This document shows positions 1 through 10,041 of a stretch of 64,000 nt of DNA, in pieces. A program made the translations under genes and the position numbers. The stretch's first letter is position 1. Each line of letters begins with the position of its first letter. The stretch is from Acetobacter farinalis (GTDB taxonomy: Bacteria > Pseudomonadota > Alphaproteobacteria > Acetobacterales > Acetobacteraceae). Below the pieces are notes generated by a model. It was not told the DNA's origin, did no database searches, and saw nothing but the letters and a program-made list of their open reading frames with translations. The stretch lies in assembly GCF_011516935.1 (NCBI RefSeq), contig NZ_WOTF01000001.1, forward strand, positions 186,001-250,000, written 5' to 3'.

Positions 1-1728
1 GCGGTTGCTGCCCTGATGCAGGGTGCTGAGGAGTGCGCGGTGTGTCACAAGATCCGCATAGCGCCGAATAGGGCTGGTGGCATGGGTATAATGCGCCAGC
101 GCCAGACCATGGTGCTGCCCCGGCGTTGCGGCATAGCGGGCCATCTGGCGGGGTTGGGGGTGCGTCGGGGCGGGGGCTGGATGCACCCGGAACAGCCCTG
201 CGGCGTTGTGCCGCACCAGAGTTTCCGCCGTGAACCGGTTGGCGGCAATCATGAAGGCCGCCACCAGATCATGCGCGGGCAGGCGCTCCCGCAGGGTAAA
301 GGCGGCGGGCTGGCCATGGGCGTCCAGCGTGACACAATATTCCTCTTCCGGCTGCGTCTGAACGCCTCGGGCTTTTGCCTCTTCCTGCAAGGCGTCCGCT
401 GCGGCCTGAAGTGTGGGAAGCAGGTCAGGCGGCAGAGAGGCAAGGCAGGCGCTCTGCTCTGGCGTGAGGGTGCCATCAAGCGCCTGCTGCACGGTCTGAT
501 AGGTCAGGCGTGCCGCACTCTTGATGATCCCCCGGCCCAGTCTGCCAGACAGGATCTGGCCCGCGCCGGTTATGGTCAGCTCTGCAAACAGGCACAGCCG
601 GTCCTCCCCCGGTTTCAGGGAGCACACACCTGCGGAGAGCGCGGGCGGTAGCATGGGCACCACGCGGCCCGGCAGATAGACGGAATTGCCACGCTTTCTG
701 GCTTCGGCATCCAGCGCGGAACCCGGCTGGACATAGTGCGCGACATCCGCAATGGCGATGATCAGCCGGAACCCCTCCGCTGTGCGGGTGGCCCAGATGG
801 CATCATCAAAGTCCTGTGCCGTGGCATCATCAATAGTGATGAGGGGGAGGGTGCGCAGGTCCGTCCGTTCCTCCGCAGAGGTGCCGGAAGCCTCTGTGCC
901 TTCACCTGTGCGCTCATTGGGGGAAGGCGGGAGTGCAACCCGCCGCGCTTCTTCCTCCACTTCCGCAGGGAATTCCGTGGGGATGCCGTGCGTCAACAGG
1001 CTGAGGGTGGCGGGCTGGCCCGGAGCGGTGGCTGGCCCGAGAATGGTGCGGATGTGGGCGGCTGGCGGCTGGCCGTCCTGCATGGGCAGGAGGTCGGCCA
1101 GCACGACATCCCCGCTGGCCGGGATTGGAGCCGGACGCGGATCTGACCGGGGGTGCGCAGCCTCAGGCGGCGCGGAGACGCAGAAGGTCAGGGTGAGCCT
1201 CGGGTCACACGGGATCAGCCGGTCCGGTGCCGGGGGGCTTTCCTTATCCGTGCCCGGTGCGGCAGGCTGGAACACAGCGGCAATCTGCCGGGATGTGCTG
1301 GCAAGCAGGCGGATGGGGCGGGCTTCCCGCAGGCTGCTGCCAAGGGCGGGACGCAGGCGGAGAATGACCTCATCACCGGGGAGCAGCAACGCGCCGTCCA
1401 GATGGCTGGTGACAAGGGCCGCGCTACTGCCGCGCGGGTCATCCGGGAGGGAGGCGACGGGCAGGCCGTTGCGCCCCATGCGGGTGATGATGCCGCGTGC
1501 CGTCTCCGGCAGGCCGGTCACACCCTTCAGCCTGCCGGGTGGCAGCAGGGCGAGATCCCCCGCGACGGCCATGGCGTGCAGGGTGGTCCGCAGGGCAGCT
1601 TTCAGATGCGCTGGCAGCCCGAAGGCCCGCAGAATATCGGGAGGGGAGACAGGGGTGCGGTCTGCTTCCAGAAAAGTCCGGAGGGCCGCAGGGTCAGGCA
1701 GAGCTGCGGCCCCCGATCTTTTCTGCAC
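1..1728 (-). CDS. rnr: Ribonuclease R, 3' part missing (runs off left edge)
   Basis: Processive 3'-to-5' exoribonuclease that degrades structured RNA. The visible 576 codons hold the N-terminal region and most of the RNB catalytic domain. The hallmark acidic motif TIDDATAQDFDDAI, which supplies the metal-binding aspartates, is near residue 270-285, and the conserved HATSPIRRYADLVTHRAL block is at the extreme left of the window. The C-terminal S1 and basic tail must lie outside. The first codon is taken as GTG at 1728, five bases after the topA stop; there is no ATG near the start, so an upstream start overlapping topA cannot be excluded. It is the last visible gene of the gltX-to-rnr minus-strand operon, and the tight spacing suggests cotranscription with topA. 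Identification is firm; only the start is uncertain. Confidence 0.9.
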   Translation of the reverse strand, partial: MQKRSGAAALPDPAALRTFLEADRTPVSPPDILRAFGLPAHLKAALRTTLHAMAVAGDLALLPPGRLKGVTGLPETARGIITRMGRNGLPVASLPDDPRGSSAALVTSHLDGALLLPGDEVILRLRPALGSSLREARPIRLLASTSRQIAAVFQPAAPGTDKESPPAPDRLIPCDPRLTLTFCVSAPPEAAHPRSDPRPAPIPASGDVVLADLLPMQDGQPPAAHIRTILGPATAPGQPATLSLLTHGIPTEFPAEVEEEARRVALPPSPNERTGEGTEASGTSAEERTDLRTLPLITIDDATAQDFDDAIWATRTAEGFRLIIAIADVAHYVQPGSALDAEARKRGNSVYLPGRVVPMLPPALSAGVCSLKPGEDRLCLFAELTITGAGQILSGRLGRGIIKSAARLTYQTVQQALDGTLTPEQSACLASLPPDLLPTLQAAADALQEEAKARGVQTQPEEEYCVTLDAHGQPAAFTLRERLPAHDLVAAFMIAANRFTAETLVRHNAAGLFRVHPAPAPTHPQPRQMARYAATPGQHHGLALAHYTHATSPIRRYADLVTHRALLSTLHQGSNR

Positions 1729-1733
1729 GAGGG

Positions 1734-4466
1734 TCAGTCCGCCTTTTTCTTCCGCGCGGCGGGCTTTTTGGCCGGGGCTTCGGCCCCATCCTCCGCAGCG
1801 CTTTTCTTTGCAGCCGCTTTAGGGGTGGCCGTTTTTTTCGCGGCGGTTTTGGTCGTGGCCTTTTTTGTGGCTGTTTTCGGCTCGGCCTTGGCAGCGGTCT
1901 TTTTGGCGGCGGCCTTGGGTGCAGCTTTTTTCTTGGCAGCTCCGGCCTTGGCTTTCAGGGGTTTGCCCTTTTCAGCCAGCAGCGCCACGGCCTCTTCCAG
2001 TGTCACGTCATTCATGTCCGTGCCACGCGGCAGGGTGGCCACCAGATTGCCATGCTGGGCATAGGGGCCAAACCGGCCTTTGCGCACCAGAACAGGTTCC
2101 TGATCTTTCGGGTGGTTGCCCAGCGTGCGGATGGAGGCCAGCTTTTTGGCCAGCGCATCCACAGCGCGGTTCAGCCCGATGGTCAGAACATCGTCATCCT
2201 TGTCGAGTGAGCCGAAGATCGCCCCCATTTTCACATAGGGACCAAAGCGGCCGAGGCCTGCTTCAATGGGTTCACCACTCTCGGGGTGCAGGCCCACAAG
2301 GCGCGGCAGGGAGAGCAGGCCTACAGCCTGATCAAGCGTAATGGCTTCACCATCCATACCCTTGGGCAGGGAGGCGCGTCTGGGTTTGGCCTTCTTGTCC
2401 GCCGGGTCCGGTTCGCCCTGCTGCACGTACAGGCCGTAGGGGCCCTGACGCACGGTGATATCCTCACCCGTATCGGGGTGCTGGCCCAGCACGCGCATGC
2501 CGTCCTTCAGGGCGGCCCCGCCTTCACCCTCTTCCGCGCTCTCGGAGGAGAGGCGGCGGGTGAAGGAGCATTCAGGATAGTTGGAGCAGCCGATAAACGC
2601 GCCATAGCGCCCCAGCTTGAGGCCAAGGCGGCCCGTGCCGCAGGCGGTGCAGTGGCGCGGGTCTGACCCATCTTCCCGTGGCGGGAAGAAGAACGGCCCC
2701 AGATCCTTGTCCAGCGCGTTCAGGACATCTGTAATCGTCAGGTCCTTGGTGTCGGCAACCGCTTTGGAAAACGCATCCCAGAAGTTGGCCAGCACATGTT
2801 TCCATTCGGCCCGGCCATCGGAAATATCGTCCAGCAGTTCTTCAAGGCTGGCGGTGAAGGTGGTGTCCACATACCGCTCGAAGAACGAGACCAGAAACGC
2901 CGTGACCAGACGCCCGCGCGCTTCGGGAATGAAGCGGCGGTTTTCCAGCGTGACGTAATTGCGGTCGCGCAGCACGGTCAGGATGGAGGCGTAGGTGGAG
3001 GGGCGGCCAATGCCGATCTCTTCCATCTTCTTGACCAGTGAGGCCTCGGAGAAACGCGGAGGCGGCTGCGTGAAGTGCTGATCCGCCGTGACGGCCTCAC
3101 GCTTGAGCGGATCGTGCTCCTTCATGGGCGGCAGCATGCGGGAGTCATCATCCGCCGGTTTGTCCGTATCATCCCGGCCTTCGGTATAAAGGCGCAGGAA
3201 GCCGTCAAACGTGATGATGGAGCCGTTGGCGCGCAGCACGGTCTGGTTGGACGGCCCGGCGATATCCACCGCAACCTGATCCAGTGCGGCGGATTCCATC
3301 TGGCTGGCCACAGCCCGTTTCCAGATCAGCTCATACAGGCGGCGCTGGTCGGGCGTGAGGTGAGACGCCACGGAGGCAGGCGTGCGGGAGACATCCGTCG
3401 GGCGGATGGCTTCATGCGCTTCCTGCGCGTTCTTGGCCTTGGAGCTGTAAAAGCGCGGCTGGGCGGGAACGTAATCCCCCCCGATATGCTGGCCGATATG
3501 CTCACGGATGGAGAAAATGGCTTCCTTGGCCATCTGCACGCCGTCTGTTCGCATATAGGTGATGAGGCCCACGGTCTCACCCCCCACATCAATGCCCTCA
3601 TAAAGCTGCTGTGCGGTGCGCATGGTGACCTGCGCCCCCATGCCCAGCTTGCGGGAGGCTTCCTGCTGCAGGGTGGAGGTGGTGAAGGGCGGCTGCGGGT
3701 TGCGGCGCACCTTGCGGCGTTCGACCGAACGTACGGACAGGTTTTCCGCTTCCACGGCCTGTTTGGCCGCGGCGGCCTGTTCCGCATTGCTCAGGTCAAA
3801 CTGTTCGAGCTTTCTGCCGTCCAGATGCGTGAGGCGGGCGGTAAACGGCGCGCCGGACGGCGTGGCGAGTGCGGCCACAACGGTCCAGTATTCACGCGGT
3901 TTGAAAACCTCGATTTCGGCTTCGCGTTCACAGATCAACCGCAGGGCGACGGACTGCACGCGGCCCGCACTGCGGGAGCCGGGCAGCTTGCGCCACAGAA
4001 CGGGGGAGAGCGTGAACCCGACCAGATAGTCCAGCGCGCGGCGGGCCATATAGGCCTCGATCAGCGGCATATCGAGGTCACGTGGGTGGGCCATGGCGGT
4101 CTGGATGGCGCTTTTGGTGATCTCGTTGAAGGTGACGCGCTGGACGTTCACCCCTTTCAGCGCCTTCTTTTCTTCCAGCATGGCGCGGACGTGCCAGGAA
4201 ATGGCTTCTCCCTCACGGTCCGGGTCAGTTGCGAGATAGAGGGTTTTGGCACCGCGCAGAGCCTTGATGATGGCGGCAACCTGCCTGGTGCCCCGCTCAT
4301 CCGCCTGCCAGGAGATGGCAAAATCTTCATCCGGGCGCACAGACCCGTCTTTGGGCGGAAGATCCCGCACGTGGCCGAAGGAGGCCAGCACCGTGTACCC
4401 ATCACCCAGATATTTGTTGATCGTTTTCGCCTTTGCGGGCGATTCGACCACCACAACGTCAGTCAT
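1734..4466 (-). CDS. topA: DNA topoisomerase I (type IA)
   Basis: Relaxes negative supercoils by transient single-strand cleavage. The 910-residue protein starts with a TOPRIM domain (VVESPAKAKTI, then the DPDREGEAISWH acidic motif) and continues with the type IA gate domain. The catalytic tyrosine lies in the GLITYMRTDG motif near residue 300. A C4 zinc-ribbon-like unit (CTACGTG...GCSNYPEC) lies near residue 590-620, followed by further C-terminal repeat domains with the FGPY signature. The last 60 residues are a Lys/Ala-rich histone-like tail, common in alphaproteobacterial TopA and probably a nonspecific DNA-binding extension. A GGAGAGAGT sequence precedes the ATG. The gene lies 33 bases downstream of dprA, so two DNA-handling genes are adjacent in one operon. 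Confidence 0.97.
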   Translation of the reverse strand: MTDVVVVESPAKAKTINKYLGDGYTVLASFGHVRDLPPKDGSVRPDEDFAISWQADERGTRQVAAIIKALRGAKTLYLATDPDREGEAISWHVRAMLEEKKALKGVNVQRVTFNEITKSAIQTAMAHPRDLDMPLIEAYMARRALDYLVGFTLSPVLWRKLPGSRSAGRVQSVALRLICEREAEIEVFKPREYWTVVAALATPSGAPFTARLTHLDGRKLEQFDLSNAEQAAAAKQAVEAENLSVRSVERRKVRRNPQPPFTTSTLQQEASRKLGMGAQVTMRTAQQLYEGIDVGGETVGLITYMRTDGVQMAKEAIFSIREHIGQHIGGDYVPAQPRFYSSKAKNAQEAHEAIRPTDVSRTPASVASHLTPDQRRLYELIWKRAVASQMESAALDQVAVDIAGPSNQTVLRANGSIITFDGFLRLYTEGRDDTDKPADDDSRMLPPMKEHDPLKREAVTADQHFTQPPPRFSEASLVKKMEEIGIGRPSTYASILTVLRDRNYVTLENRRFIPEARGRLVTAFLVSFFERYVDTTFTASLEELLDDISDGRAEWKHVLANFWDAFSKAVADTKDLTITDVLNALDKDLGPFFFPPREDGSDPRHCTACGTGRLGLKLGRYGAFIGCSNYPECSFTRRLSSESAEEGEGGAALKDGMRVLGQHPDTGEDITVRQGPYGLYVQQGEPDPADKKAKPRRASLPKGMDGEAITLDQAVGLLSLPRLVGLHPESGEPIEAGLGRFGPYVKMGAIFGSLDKDDDVLTIGLNRAVDALAKKLASIRTLGNHPKDQEPVLVRKGRFGPYAQHGNLVATLPRGTDMNDVTLEEAVALLAEKGKPLKAKAGAAKKKAAPKAAAKKTAAKAEPKTATKKATTKTAAKKTATPKAAAKKSAAEDGAEAPAKKPAARKKKAD

Positions 4467-4499
4467 ACTCTCTCCGACCTGCCGGAAGCAGCACCTAGA

Positions 4500-5771
4500 T
4501 CAGCCATTTTTGCCATGACTGGCAGCAAGAACAACACGCCCGCCGGGGAGTGAGTCCAGACAGCCAGAAAGCTCAAGTTCCGTGAGCACGGTCAAGACGG
4601 CGGAAGCTGAGAACTGGCAGCGCCTAACCAGATCGTCAACCGCTATGGGCGTAAAGGAGAGGATATCAAGCACTTTTTCCCGCAGGTCTTCACACGTCCG
4701 GGTGAGTGGAACAGGGGCCGCGGGGGCGGAAATGGCCGGAGGATGCGGCGTGAGGCCATGCGTGGCGGGCGTGTGGGCTGAGGCTGGGAAACTGTCCTTC
4801 CGGGGTGGGGCGGAGGAGTCTTTTCTCTCGGCTGGCGGAAAAAGCACACTCTGCGCAGCGGTGGGGAGGGGGGCAGCGTGTGCGGGGGGCGCAGGGCTGG
4901 AGGGCGCAGGGCTGGAGGGCACAGGCATGGGGGGCAGGTGCGGCAGGATATCGGCCACGCTTTCTGTCAGCACAGCGCCGTTACGGATCAGGTCATTACT
5001 GCCCCGGCAGCGCGGGTCGAGCGGAGAACCGGGAACGGCGAAGAGTTCCCGCCCATACTCTCCCACCAGCCGGGCGGTAATCAGCGTGCCGGATCTGGGG
5101 GCGGCTTCCACTACCACGCACCCCAGCGTCAGCCCGGCAATCAACCGGTTGCGGCGCGGAAAATGGCGGTGGAGGGGGGCTGTGCCCAGTGGAGCTTCTG
5201 TCACCACCGCGCCTTTTTCAGCTATTTCCGCCTGCAGGCTGGCGTTCTGCGGCGGATAGGGTTTGTCCAGCCCGCCTGCAATGGCGGCGATGGTCAGCCC
5301 CTGCCGGTGCAAGGCCCCCATATGGGCGGCCCGATCAACCCCCCGTGCAAGACCGGAGACAACAGAGAGGCCGGCTTCCACCAGTTCCGTTGCCAGACTT
5401 TCGGCAAGCCGCAGGCCTGAGGCGGAGGCATTCCGCGCTCCGATCAGGCCGATGCCCGGTTTGCTCAGGGCGGAAACATCCCCAAGCACGCTCAGCACGG
5501 GCGGGGCATCGGGAATGTCTTTCAGAAGTGCGGGGTAGTCGGCATCAAGCAGGGTGAGAATGCGCCCGCCCATGCGGGCTGTGGCCTCGATTTCACGCAG
5601 GATGCTGTCCAGCGGGGGGATAACGAGAGGTGCCCGCCCCCGCAGGGGGAGCCGGGGCAGGGCCTCAAGGGCGGCCTCGGCTGAATGATACTGCGCCACA
5701 AGCCGCCGCCATGTGCGCGGCCCCACAGACTCGGTGCGGGCCAGACGCAGGCAGGCGGCAAGCGTGTTCAT
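4500..5771 (-). CDS. dprA: DNA-processing protein DprA (Smf)
   Basis: Binds incoming single-stranded DNA during natural transformation and loads RecA. The 423-residue protein has an N-terminal helical region, then the Rossmann-like DprA core with IGARNASASGLRLAESLA, VVSGLARGVDRAAHMGAL, AGGLDKPYPPQN and FPRRNRLIAGL. A Pro/Ala/Ser-rich linker of roughly 70 residues connects to a C-terminal winged-helix domain (KVLDILSFTPIAVDDLVRRCQ). The start at 5771 was chosen because its ATG overlaps the plsY stop in an ATGA junction; the longer open frame upstream lies inside plsY. With comEC at 10.1 kb, two competence-type genes lie within 5 kb. Competence itself is inference from gene content. Confidence 0.95.
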   Translation of the reverse strand: MNTLAACLRLARTESVGPRTWRRLVAQYHSAEAALEALPRLPLRGRAPLVIPPLDSILREIEATARMGGRILTLLDADYPALLKDIPDAPPVLSVLGDVSALSKPGIGLIGARNASASGLRLAESLATELVEAGLSVVSGLARGVDRAAHMGALHRQGLTIAAIAGGLDKPYPPQNASLQAEIAEKGAVVTEAPLGTAPLHRHFPRRNRLIAGLTLGCVVVEAAPRSGTLITARLVGEYGRELFAVPGSPLDPRCRGSNDLIRNGAVLTESVADILPHLPPMPVPSSPAPSSPAPPAHAAPLPTAAQSVLFPPAERKDSSAPPRKDSFPASAHTPATHGLTPHPPAISAPAAPVPLTRTCEDLREKVLDILSFTPIAVDDLVRRCQFSASAVLTVLTELELSGCLDSLPGGRVVLAASHGKNG

Positions 5772-6412
5772 TTTTGTTTGGGCGGAACCCGTGGTTCGGT
5801 GCCATTCAGGATGCGGCTGATATTGGCGTGGTGCCGCATCAGTACCAGCAGGCTGATAAGCAGCACTGCCAAGGGCTTGCTGGAAGTCTGAAAGCTGAAC
5901 CCGTACAGCGCCAGCGTGACGAGTGGCATCAGGATAAACGCGGCCAGTGCCCCGGCTGAGGAAATGCGGGTGAGCTTGGCCACGCCCAGCCATGCCGCAC
6001 AGCCCACAAGCCCCGTCAGGGGAGAGAGGGCCAGAAGAGCGCCAAGCCCGGTGGCCACACCCTTGCCCCCCTTGAACCCAAGGAAAATAGGGTAGCAATG
6101 CCCGACCACCACCGCCAGCGCGGTGACAGCCATAATCCGGTCTGAAAAATCAGGTGGCGTCATGATCCACGCAATCACCACCGCCAGAGCGCCCTTGGCG
6201 GCGTCCAGCCCGAGTGTGGCGGCGGCCAGATCTTTCCGGCCTGTGCGCAGCACATTGGTGGCCCCGATATTGCCGGAACCGATTTTCCGCAGATCTCCGA
6301 TTCCGGCCATATTGGTCAGGATCAGCCCGAAGGGCACGCTGCCCAGCACGTATCCCAGGAAGGCCATGGCCGCGAGCAGCCACAGCGCGTAGGAAGGAAG
6401 AGAGGACATCAT
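5768..6412 (-). CDS. plsY: Acyl-phosphate:glycerol-3-phosphate acyltransferase
   Basis: Integral inner-membrane enzyme that transfers an acyl group from acyl-phosphate to glycerol-3-phosphate, the first committed step of phospholipid synthesis. The 214-residue protein shows the family blocks GYVLGSVPFGLIL, GSGNIGATNVLR and FLGFKGGKGVATGLG, within about five to six hydrophobic segments. Two consecutive ATG codons (6412, 6409) both overlap the upstream pyrC-like stop; I use the first, giving an ATGA junction. Its 3' end overlaps dprA by four bases. The position between pyrimidine synthesis and DNA genes reflects a compact mixed operon rather than a pathway. Confidence 0.95.
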   Translation of the reverse strand: MMSSLPSYALWLLAAMAFLGYVLGSVPFGLILTNMAGIGDLRKIGSGNIGATNVLRTGRKDLAAATLGLDAAKGALAVVIAWIMTPPDFSDRIMAVTALAVVVGHCYPIFLGFKGGKGVATGLGALLALSPLTGLVGCAAWLGVAKLTRISSAGALAAFILMPLVTLALYGFSFQTSSKPLAVLLISLLVLMRHHANISRILNGTEPRVPPKQK

Positions 6413-7704
6413 GCGGTGTGTGTTCCGTCGTAAACGCGGCGTCCGCCCTTCCATGTGCCCAGCACGCGCCCTTCCAGCGGGCGGCGGTCAAAGGGCGTGT
6501 TCTGTGCACGGCCCGGCAGTGTGCCAGCCCGCACCAGCCAGCTCTGGTCCGGCGCGAACAGGCAGAGGTCTGCCGCCGCTCCGGTTGCCAGCGTGCCGCA
6601 GGACGCCCCCAGCAGGGCGGAGGGTTTGTGGGTGAGCAGCGCGAGGGCCTGAGGCAGGGTGAGCGTGCCGTCATGCACCCGTGCGAGGGTCACGCCCAGC
6701 AGCGTGACCATGCCGGTGCCGCCTGTGGCGGCCTGTGCGAAGGGCAGGCGCTTGTCATCCGCATCACGCGGGAGGTGGTCTGAGGCAATGGCGTCAATCG
6801 TGCCATCGGCCAGAGCGGCGCAGATGGCCAGCCTGTCTTCTTCCGCCCGGAGGGGGGGGGAGAACTTGGCGTAGGTGCGGAAGTCGCCAATCGCGTTTTC
6901 GTTCAGGTCGAAATAGGGTGGGGCGGTGTCACAGGTCACGGTCAGGCCACGGGCCTTGGCCTGACGGATCAGCTCCACGCCTTCCCCTGTCGAGACATGC
7001 CCGAAATGCAGGCGGCCGCCGGTGAGTTCCGCCAGCCGGATATCCCGGGCAATCATGATGGCTTCCGCCGCAGGCGGGATGCCCGGCAGACCCATGCAGG
7101 TGGCGAGTTCACCCGCCGTGGCGCAGCCGGAGCCTGCCAGGGAGGGTTCCTCAGGGTGTTGCACAACCATGGCCCCGAAGCCGCCCGCGTAGGACAGCGC
7201 CAGACGCATGAGGCGGGCGGGGTCGATCGCGCGGGCGCCATCGGTGAAGGCCACGGCCCCCGCTTCATGCAGCAGGCCGATTTCCGCCAGTTCCTGCCCC
7301 TTGCAGCCTTTTGTGAGCGCGCCATAGGGAAGGATGGTGATGGCCCCGGTCTCCTCCCCGCGGCTGCGCAGCAGGCGGACAAGGGCGGGGTTATCAATCG
7401 CCGGTTCACAGGTGGGCAGCACCGCGATGGTGGTGATGCCTCCGGCGGAGGCAGCACGGGCGGCGGAGGCGATGGTTTCACGATATTCGTGTCCCGGCTC
7501 GCCAATTTCCACGCGCATGTCCACAAGGCCGGGGCACAGGACTGCGCCCTGACCGTCAATCACCTCGGCATTGTCCGGTGCGCCTTCGGCCCCGGCGGTG
7601 TCCGTTCCCGCAATTTTGCCGTCACGCACAAGCAGGCGGCCCGGCTGGTCCAGCCCGGAGGCGGGGTCTATGAGGCGGACATTATCAAAAAGACGAGTGC
7701 TCAT
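6409..7704 (-). CDS. Dihydroorotase-like protein, probably non-catalytic (PyrC')
   Basis: The 431-residue protein has the class I dihydroorotase fold and follows pyrB with an ATGA overlap. An active enzyme carries an HxH zinc-ligand pair in a PGxVDxHxHxREPG block. Here residues 58-70 read [13 protein letters not shown], so both histidines are replaced (R64, E66). Other family blocks remain: FTDG near 155, [10 protein letters not shown] at 233-242, and SDH at 308-310 followed by LPR instead of APH. This pattern resembles the inactive PyrC' of Pseudomonas, which stabilises aspartate carbamoyltransferase. I infer a structural partner of PyrB, with the active dihydroorotase encoded elsewhere. The coding strand has a run of nine C around 6852-6860. 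Automated annotation would call this pyrC. Confidence 0.85.
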   Translation of the reverse strand: MSTRLFDNVRLIDPASGLDQPGRLLVRDGKIAGTDTAGAEGAPDNAEVIDGQGAVLCPGLVDMRVEIGEPGHEYRETIASAARAASAGGITTIAVLPTCEPAIDNPALVRLLRSRGEETGAITILPYGALTKGCKGQELAEIGLLHEAGAVAFTDGARAIDPARLMRLALSYAGGFGAMVVQHPEEPSLAGSGCATAGELATCMGLPGIPPAAEAIMIARDIRLAELTGGRLHFGHVSTGEGVELIRQAKARGLTVTCDTAPPYFDLNENAIGDFRTYAKFSPPLRAEEDRLAICAALADGTIDAIASDHLPRDADDKRLPFAQAATGGTGMVTLLGVTLARVHDGTLTLPQALALLTHKPSALLGASCGTLATGAAADLCLFAPDQSWLVRAGTLPGRAQNTPFDRRPLEGRVLGTWKGGRRVYDGTHTA

Positions 7705-8642
7705 GCTGAATGCCTGCCGCGGGTCAGCCGATCGAGCACAGCCATGCGCACGGCCACGCCCATTTCAACCTGTTCCTGAATCACGCTCTGGCCGGAATCG
7801 GCCACCAGACTGTCAATTTCCACACCCCGGTTCATCGGGCCGGGATGCATGACCAGCGCGTTTTCCTTCGCCAGAGCCAGACGGCGTTGGTCCAGCCCGT
7901 AAAAGCGGAAATACTCGCGTGCGCTGGGGATCTGCCCGGAAGACATGCGCTCGCGCTGCAGGCGCAGCATCATCACCACATCCACGCCGCGCAGGCCTTC
8001 CTCCATGGTGTGGAAGACCTCCACGCCCAGACTTTTAAAGCCGCTCGGCACCAGTGTGGGCGGGCCGATCACACGCACCGTGCACCCCATGGTGGTGAGC
8101 AGGTGGATGTTAGACCGCGCCACGCGGGAATGGGCCACATCCCCGCAGATGGCCACGGTCAGCCCCGCAAACCGGCCGCAATGGCGGCGGATGGTCAGGG
8201 CATCCAGCAGGGCCTGTGTGGGGTGCTCATGCGTACCATCTCCCGCATTCACCACGCAGGCTTCCACCTTCCGCGCCAGCAGGGCCGGCGCGCCGGACTG
8301 GGAGTGCCGCACCACCAGCAGGTCCGCCTGCATGGCGTTGAGTGTGGCCGCCGTGTCCAGCAGGGTTTCCCCTTTGTTTACGGAGGATTGCGCCACGGAC
8401 ATGTTGATCACATCCGCGCCCAGCCGCTTGCCTGCCAGTTCGAAGGAGGTGCGGGTGCGGGTGCTGTCCTCAAAAAAGAGGTTGATCAGGGTGCGGCCCC
8501 GCAGCACGTCCCGTGGGACCTTGCGGGAGCGGTTGAGCAGGGCATAGCTTTCCGCCAGATCGAGCAGCGGCTCGATCTGGTCTGGCGTCATGCCTTGCAG
8601 ACCAAGCAGATGTCGCGTGTGGCGGCCTGAAAAGCTAGCCAT
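7701..8642 (-). CDS. pyrB: Aspartate carbamoyltransferase catalytic subunit
   Basis: Condenses carbamoyl phosphate and aspartate to N-carbamoylaspartate in de novo pyrimidine synthesis. The 313-residue protein contains the carbamoyl-phosphate site [15 protein letters not shown], the [14 protein letters not shown] block, [12 protein letters not shown] and the C-terminal [11 protein letters not shown]. The start is ATG 8642 ([14 protein letters not shown]); it overlaps the gltX stop by eight bases. No regulatory pyrI is present. The gene is followed without a gap by the PyrC'-like gene, as expected for a PyrB-PyrC' dodecameric assembly. Confidence 0.96.
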   Translation of the reverse strand: MASFSGRHTRHLLGLQGMTPDQIEPLLDLAESYALLNRSRKVPRDVLRGRTLINLFFEDSTRTRTSFELAGKRLGADVINMSVAQSSVNKGETLLDTAATLNAMQADLLVVRHSQSGAPALLARKVEACVVNAGDGTHEHPTQALLDALTIRRHCGRFAGLTVAICGDVAHSRVARSNIHLLTTMGCTVRVIGPPTLVPSGFKSLGVEVFHTMEEGLRGVDVVMMLRLQRERMSSGQIPSAREYFRFYGLDQRRLALAKENALVMHPGPMNRGVEIDSLVADSGQSVIQEQVEMGVAVRMAVLDRLTRGRHSA

Positions 8643-10041
8643 GCAGAACGGCCCCAATCCGTGCCAGAGTTTCATCCTTGCCCAGAGCAGCCAGTGTGGC
8701 GTCAATCCCCGGTGAGGTGTTGGAGCCTGTCACCGCGGCGCGTAACGGCTGGGCAATCTGCCCGAGCTTGTGCTCACCGGCTTCCGCAAAGCGGCGCAGG
8801 GCGGCATCAATATTTTCCGGTGTGAACGCGTCCACCGCGGCCAGTTCACGCGCCACGCCGTCCAGAAGGGTGCGGGCTTCCGGTGTCAGGATTTTTTCTG
8901 CCTTGGCGTTGAACTCCAGCGGAACATGGCGGCCGAGGAAGGCGGCACTTTCCGTCAGTTCCACCAGCGTGCGGGCGCGTTCCTTCAGGCCGGGCATCAG
9001 GGCCAGAACGCGGGCGCGGACGGTGTCATCCGTGCTCACACCCTCAACGCTTTTCAGGCGGGCCATCACATCATCCGTCAGGCGCGCATCATCGGCCTGA
9101 CGCAGCCACACAGCGTTGATGTGCAGCAGCTTGGCGTAATCCATGCGGGAGGGAGAGCGGCCAACGCCATCCAGATCAAACAGCTGGATCTGCTCTTCAC
9201 GGGAGAGGATTTCCGCATCCCCATGCCCCCAGCCCAGACGCAGCAGATAATTGCACAGGGCTTCGGGCAGGTACCCTTCATCCCGGAATTCCACAACGGA
9301 CTGCGCGCCGTGGCGCTTGGAGAGTTTGGCGCCATCCGGCCCATGAATGAGCGGGAGATGCGCAAAGCGCGGCAGATCCCACCCCATGGCGCGGTAGATC
9401 ATGGCCTGACGGAAGGTGTTGGTCAGATGGTCATCACCGCGAATGACATGGGTGATGTCCATATCGTGGTCATCCACCACCACGGCGTGCTGATAGGTGG
9501 GGGTGCCGTCCGAACGCAGGATGATCATGTCATCCAGTTCGGCATTGGCCACACGGACCTCACCCTGAACCAGATCCTGAAGAACGGTCTCACCCTCGCG
9601 CGGGGCCTTGATGCGCACGGCATAGGGGGCGCCAGCCGGAGCTTCGGAAGGGTCACGGTCGCGCCACATGCCGTTGTAGCGGGGCGGCTTGCCGTTCGCC
9701 ATTGCGTCTTCACGCATCTGCTTGAGTTCTTCGGGCGTGCAGTAGCACTTGTAGGCCAGACCTTTTTCCAGCAGTTGCAGAGCCACTTCCGTGTGGCGAT
9801 CCTGCCGGGAGGACTGGAAGACAGGTGTCTCATCTGCCGTAATGCCCATCCATGCCAGACCATCGAAAATAACATCGACAGCCTGTTGGGTGGACCGTTC
9901 ACGGTCGGTATCCTCAATACGCAGGAGGAATTCGCCGCCGTGGTGACGGGCAAAGAGGAAATTGAACAGGGCCGCGCGGGCGTTGCCGATATGCAGCAGG
10001 CCGGTCGGACTCGGGGCAAAGCGTGTGCGGATTGTCGTCAT
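8635..10041 (-). CDS. gltX: Glutamyl-tRNA synthetase
   Basis: Class I aminoacyl-tRNA synthetase charging tRNA with glutamate; 468 residues from ATG 10041 ([14 protein letters not shown]). The HIGH-type motif is HIGNARAAL near residue 17 and the KMSKS-type motif is KLSKRHG. The conserved [29 protein letters not shown] and GWGHGD blocks are all present. The longer reading frame to 10098 starts inside the repeat-containing intergenic region and is less likely. This is the promoter-proximal gene of the seven-gene minus-strand operon and is divergent from comEC. Many alphaproteobacteria have two GltX paralogs, one acting on tRNA-Gln; the sequence alone does not tell which this is. Confidence 0.95.
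   Translation of the reverse strand: MTTIRTRFAPSPTGLLHIGNARAALFNFLFARHHGGEFLLRIEDTDRERSTQQAVDVIFDGLAWMGITADETPVFQSSRQDRHTEVALQLLEKGLAYKCYCTPEELKQMREDAMANGKPPRYNGMWRDRDPSEAPAGAPYAVRIKAPREGETVLQDLVQGEVRVANAELDDMIILRSDGTPTYQHAVVVDDHDMDITHVIRGDDHLTNTFRQAMIYRAMGWDLPRFAHLPLIHGPDGAKLSKRHGAQSVVEFRDEGYLPEALCNYLLRLGWGHGDAEILSREEQIQLFDLDGVGRSPSRMDYAKLLHINAVWLRQADDARLTDDVMARLKSVEGVSTDDTVRARVLALMPGLKERARTLVELTESAAFLGRHVPLEFNAKAEKILTPEARTLLDGVARELAAVDAFTPENIDAALRRFAEAGEHKLGQIAQPLRAAVTGSNTSPGIDATLAALGKDETLARIGAVLHG

Noticed and set aside
3075..4553. Long plus-strand open frame opposite topA
   Set aside because: A shadow of the high-GC topA codons; the minus-strand protein has all topoisomerase motifs.
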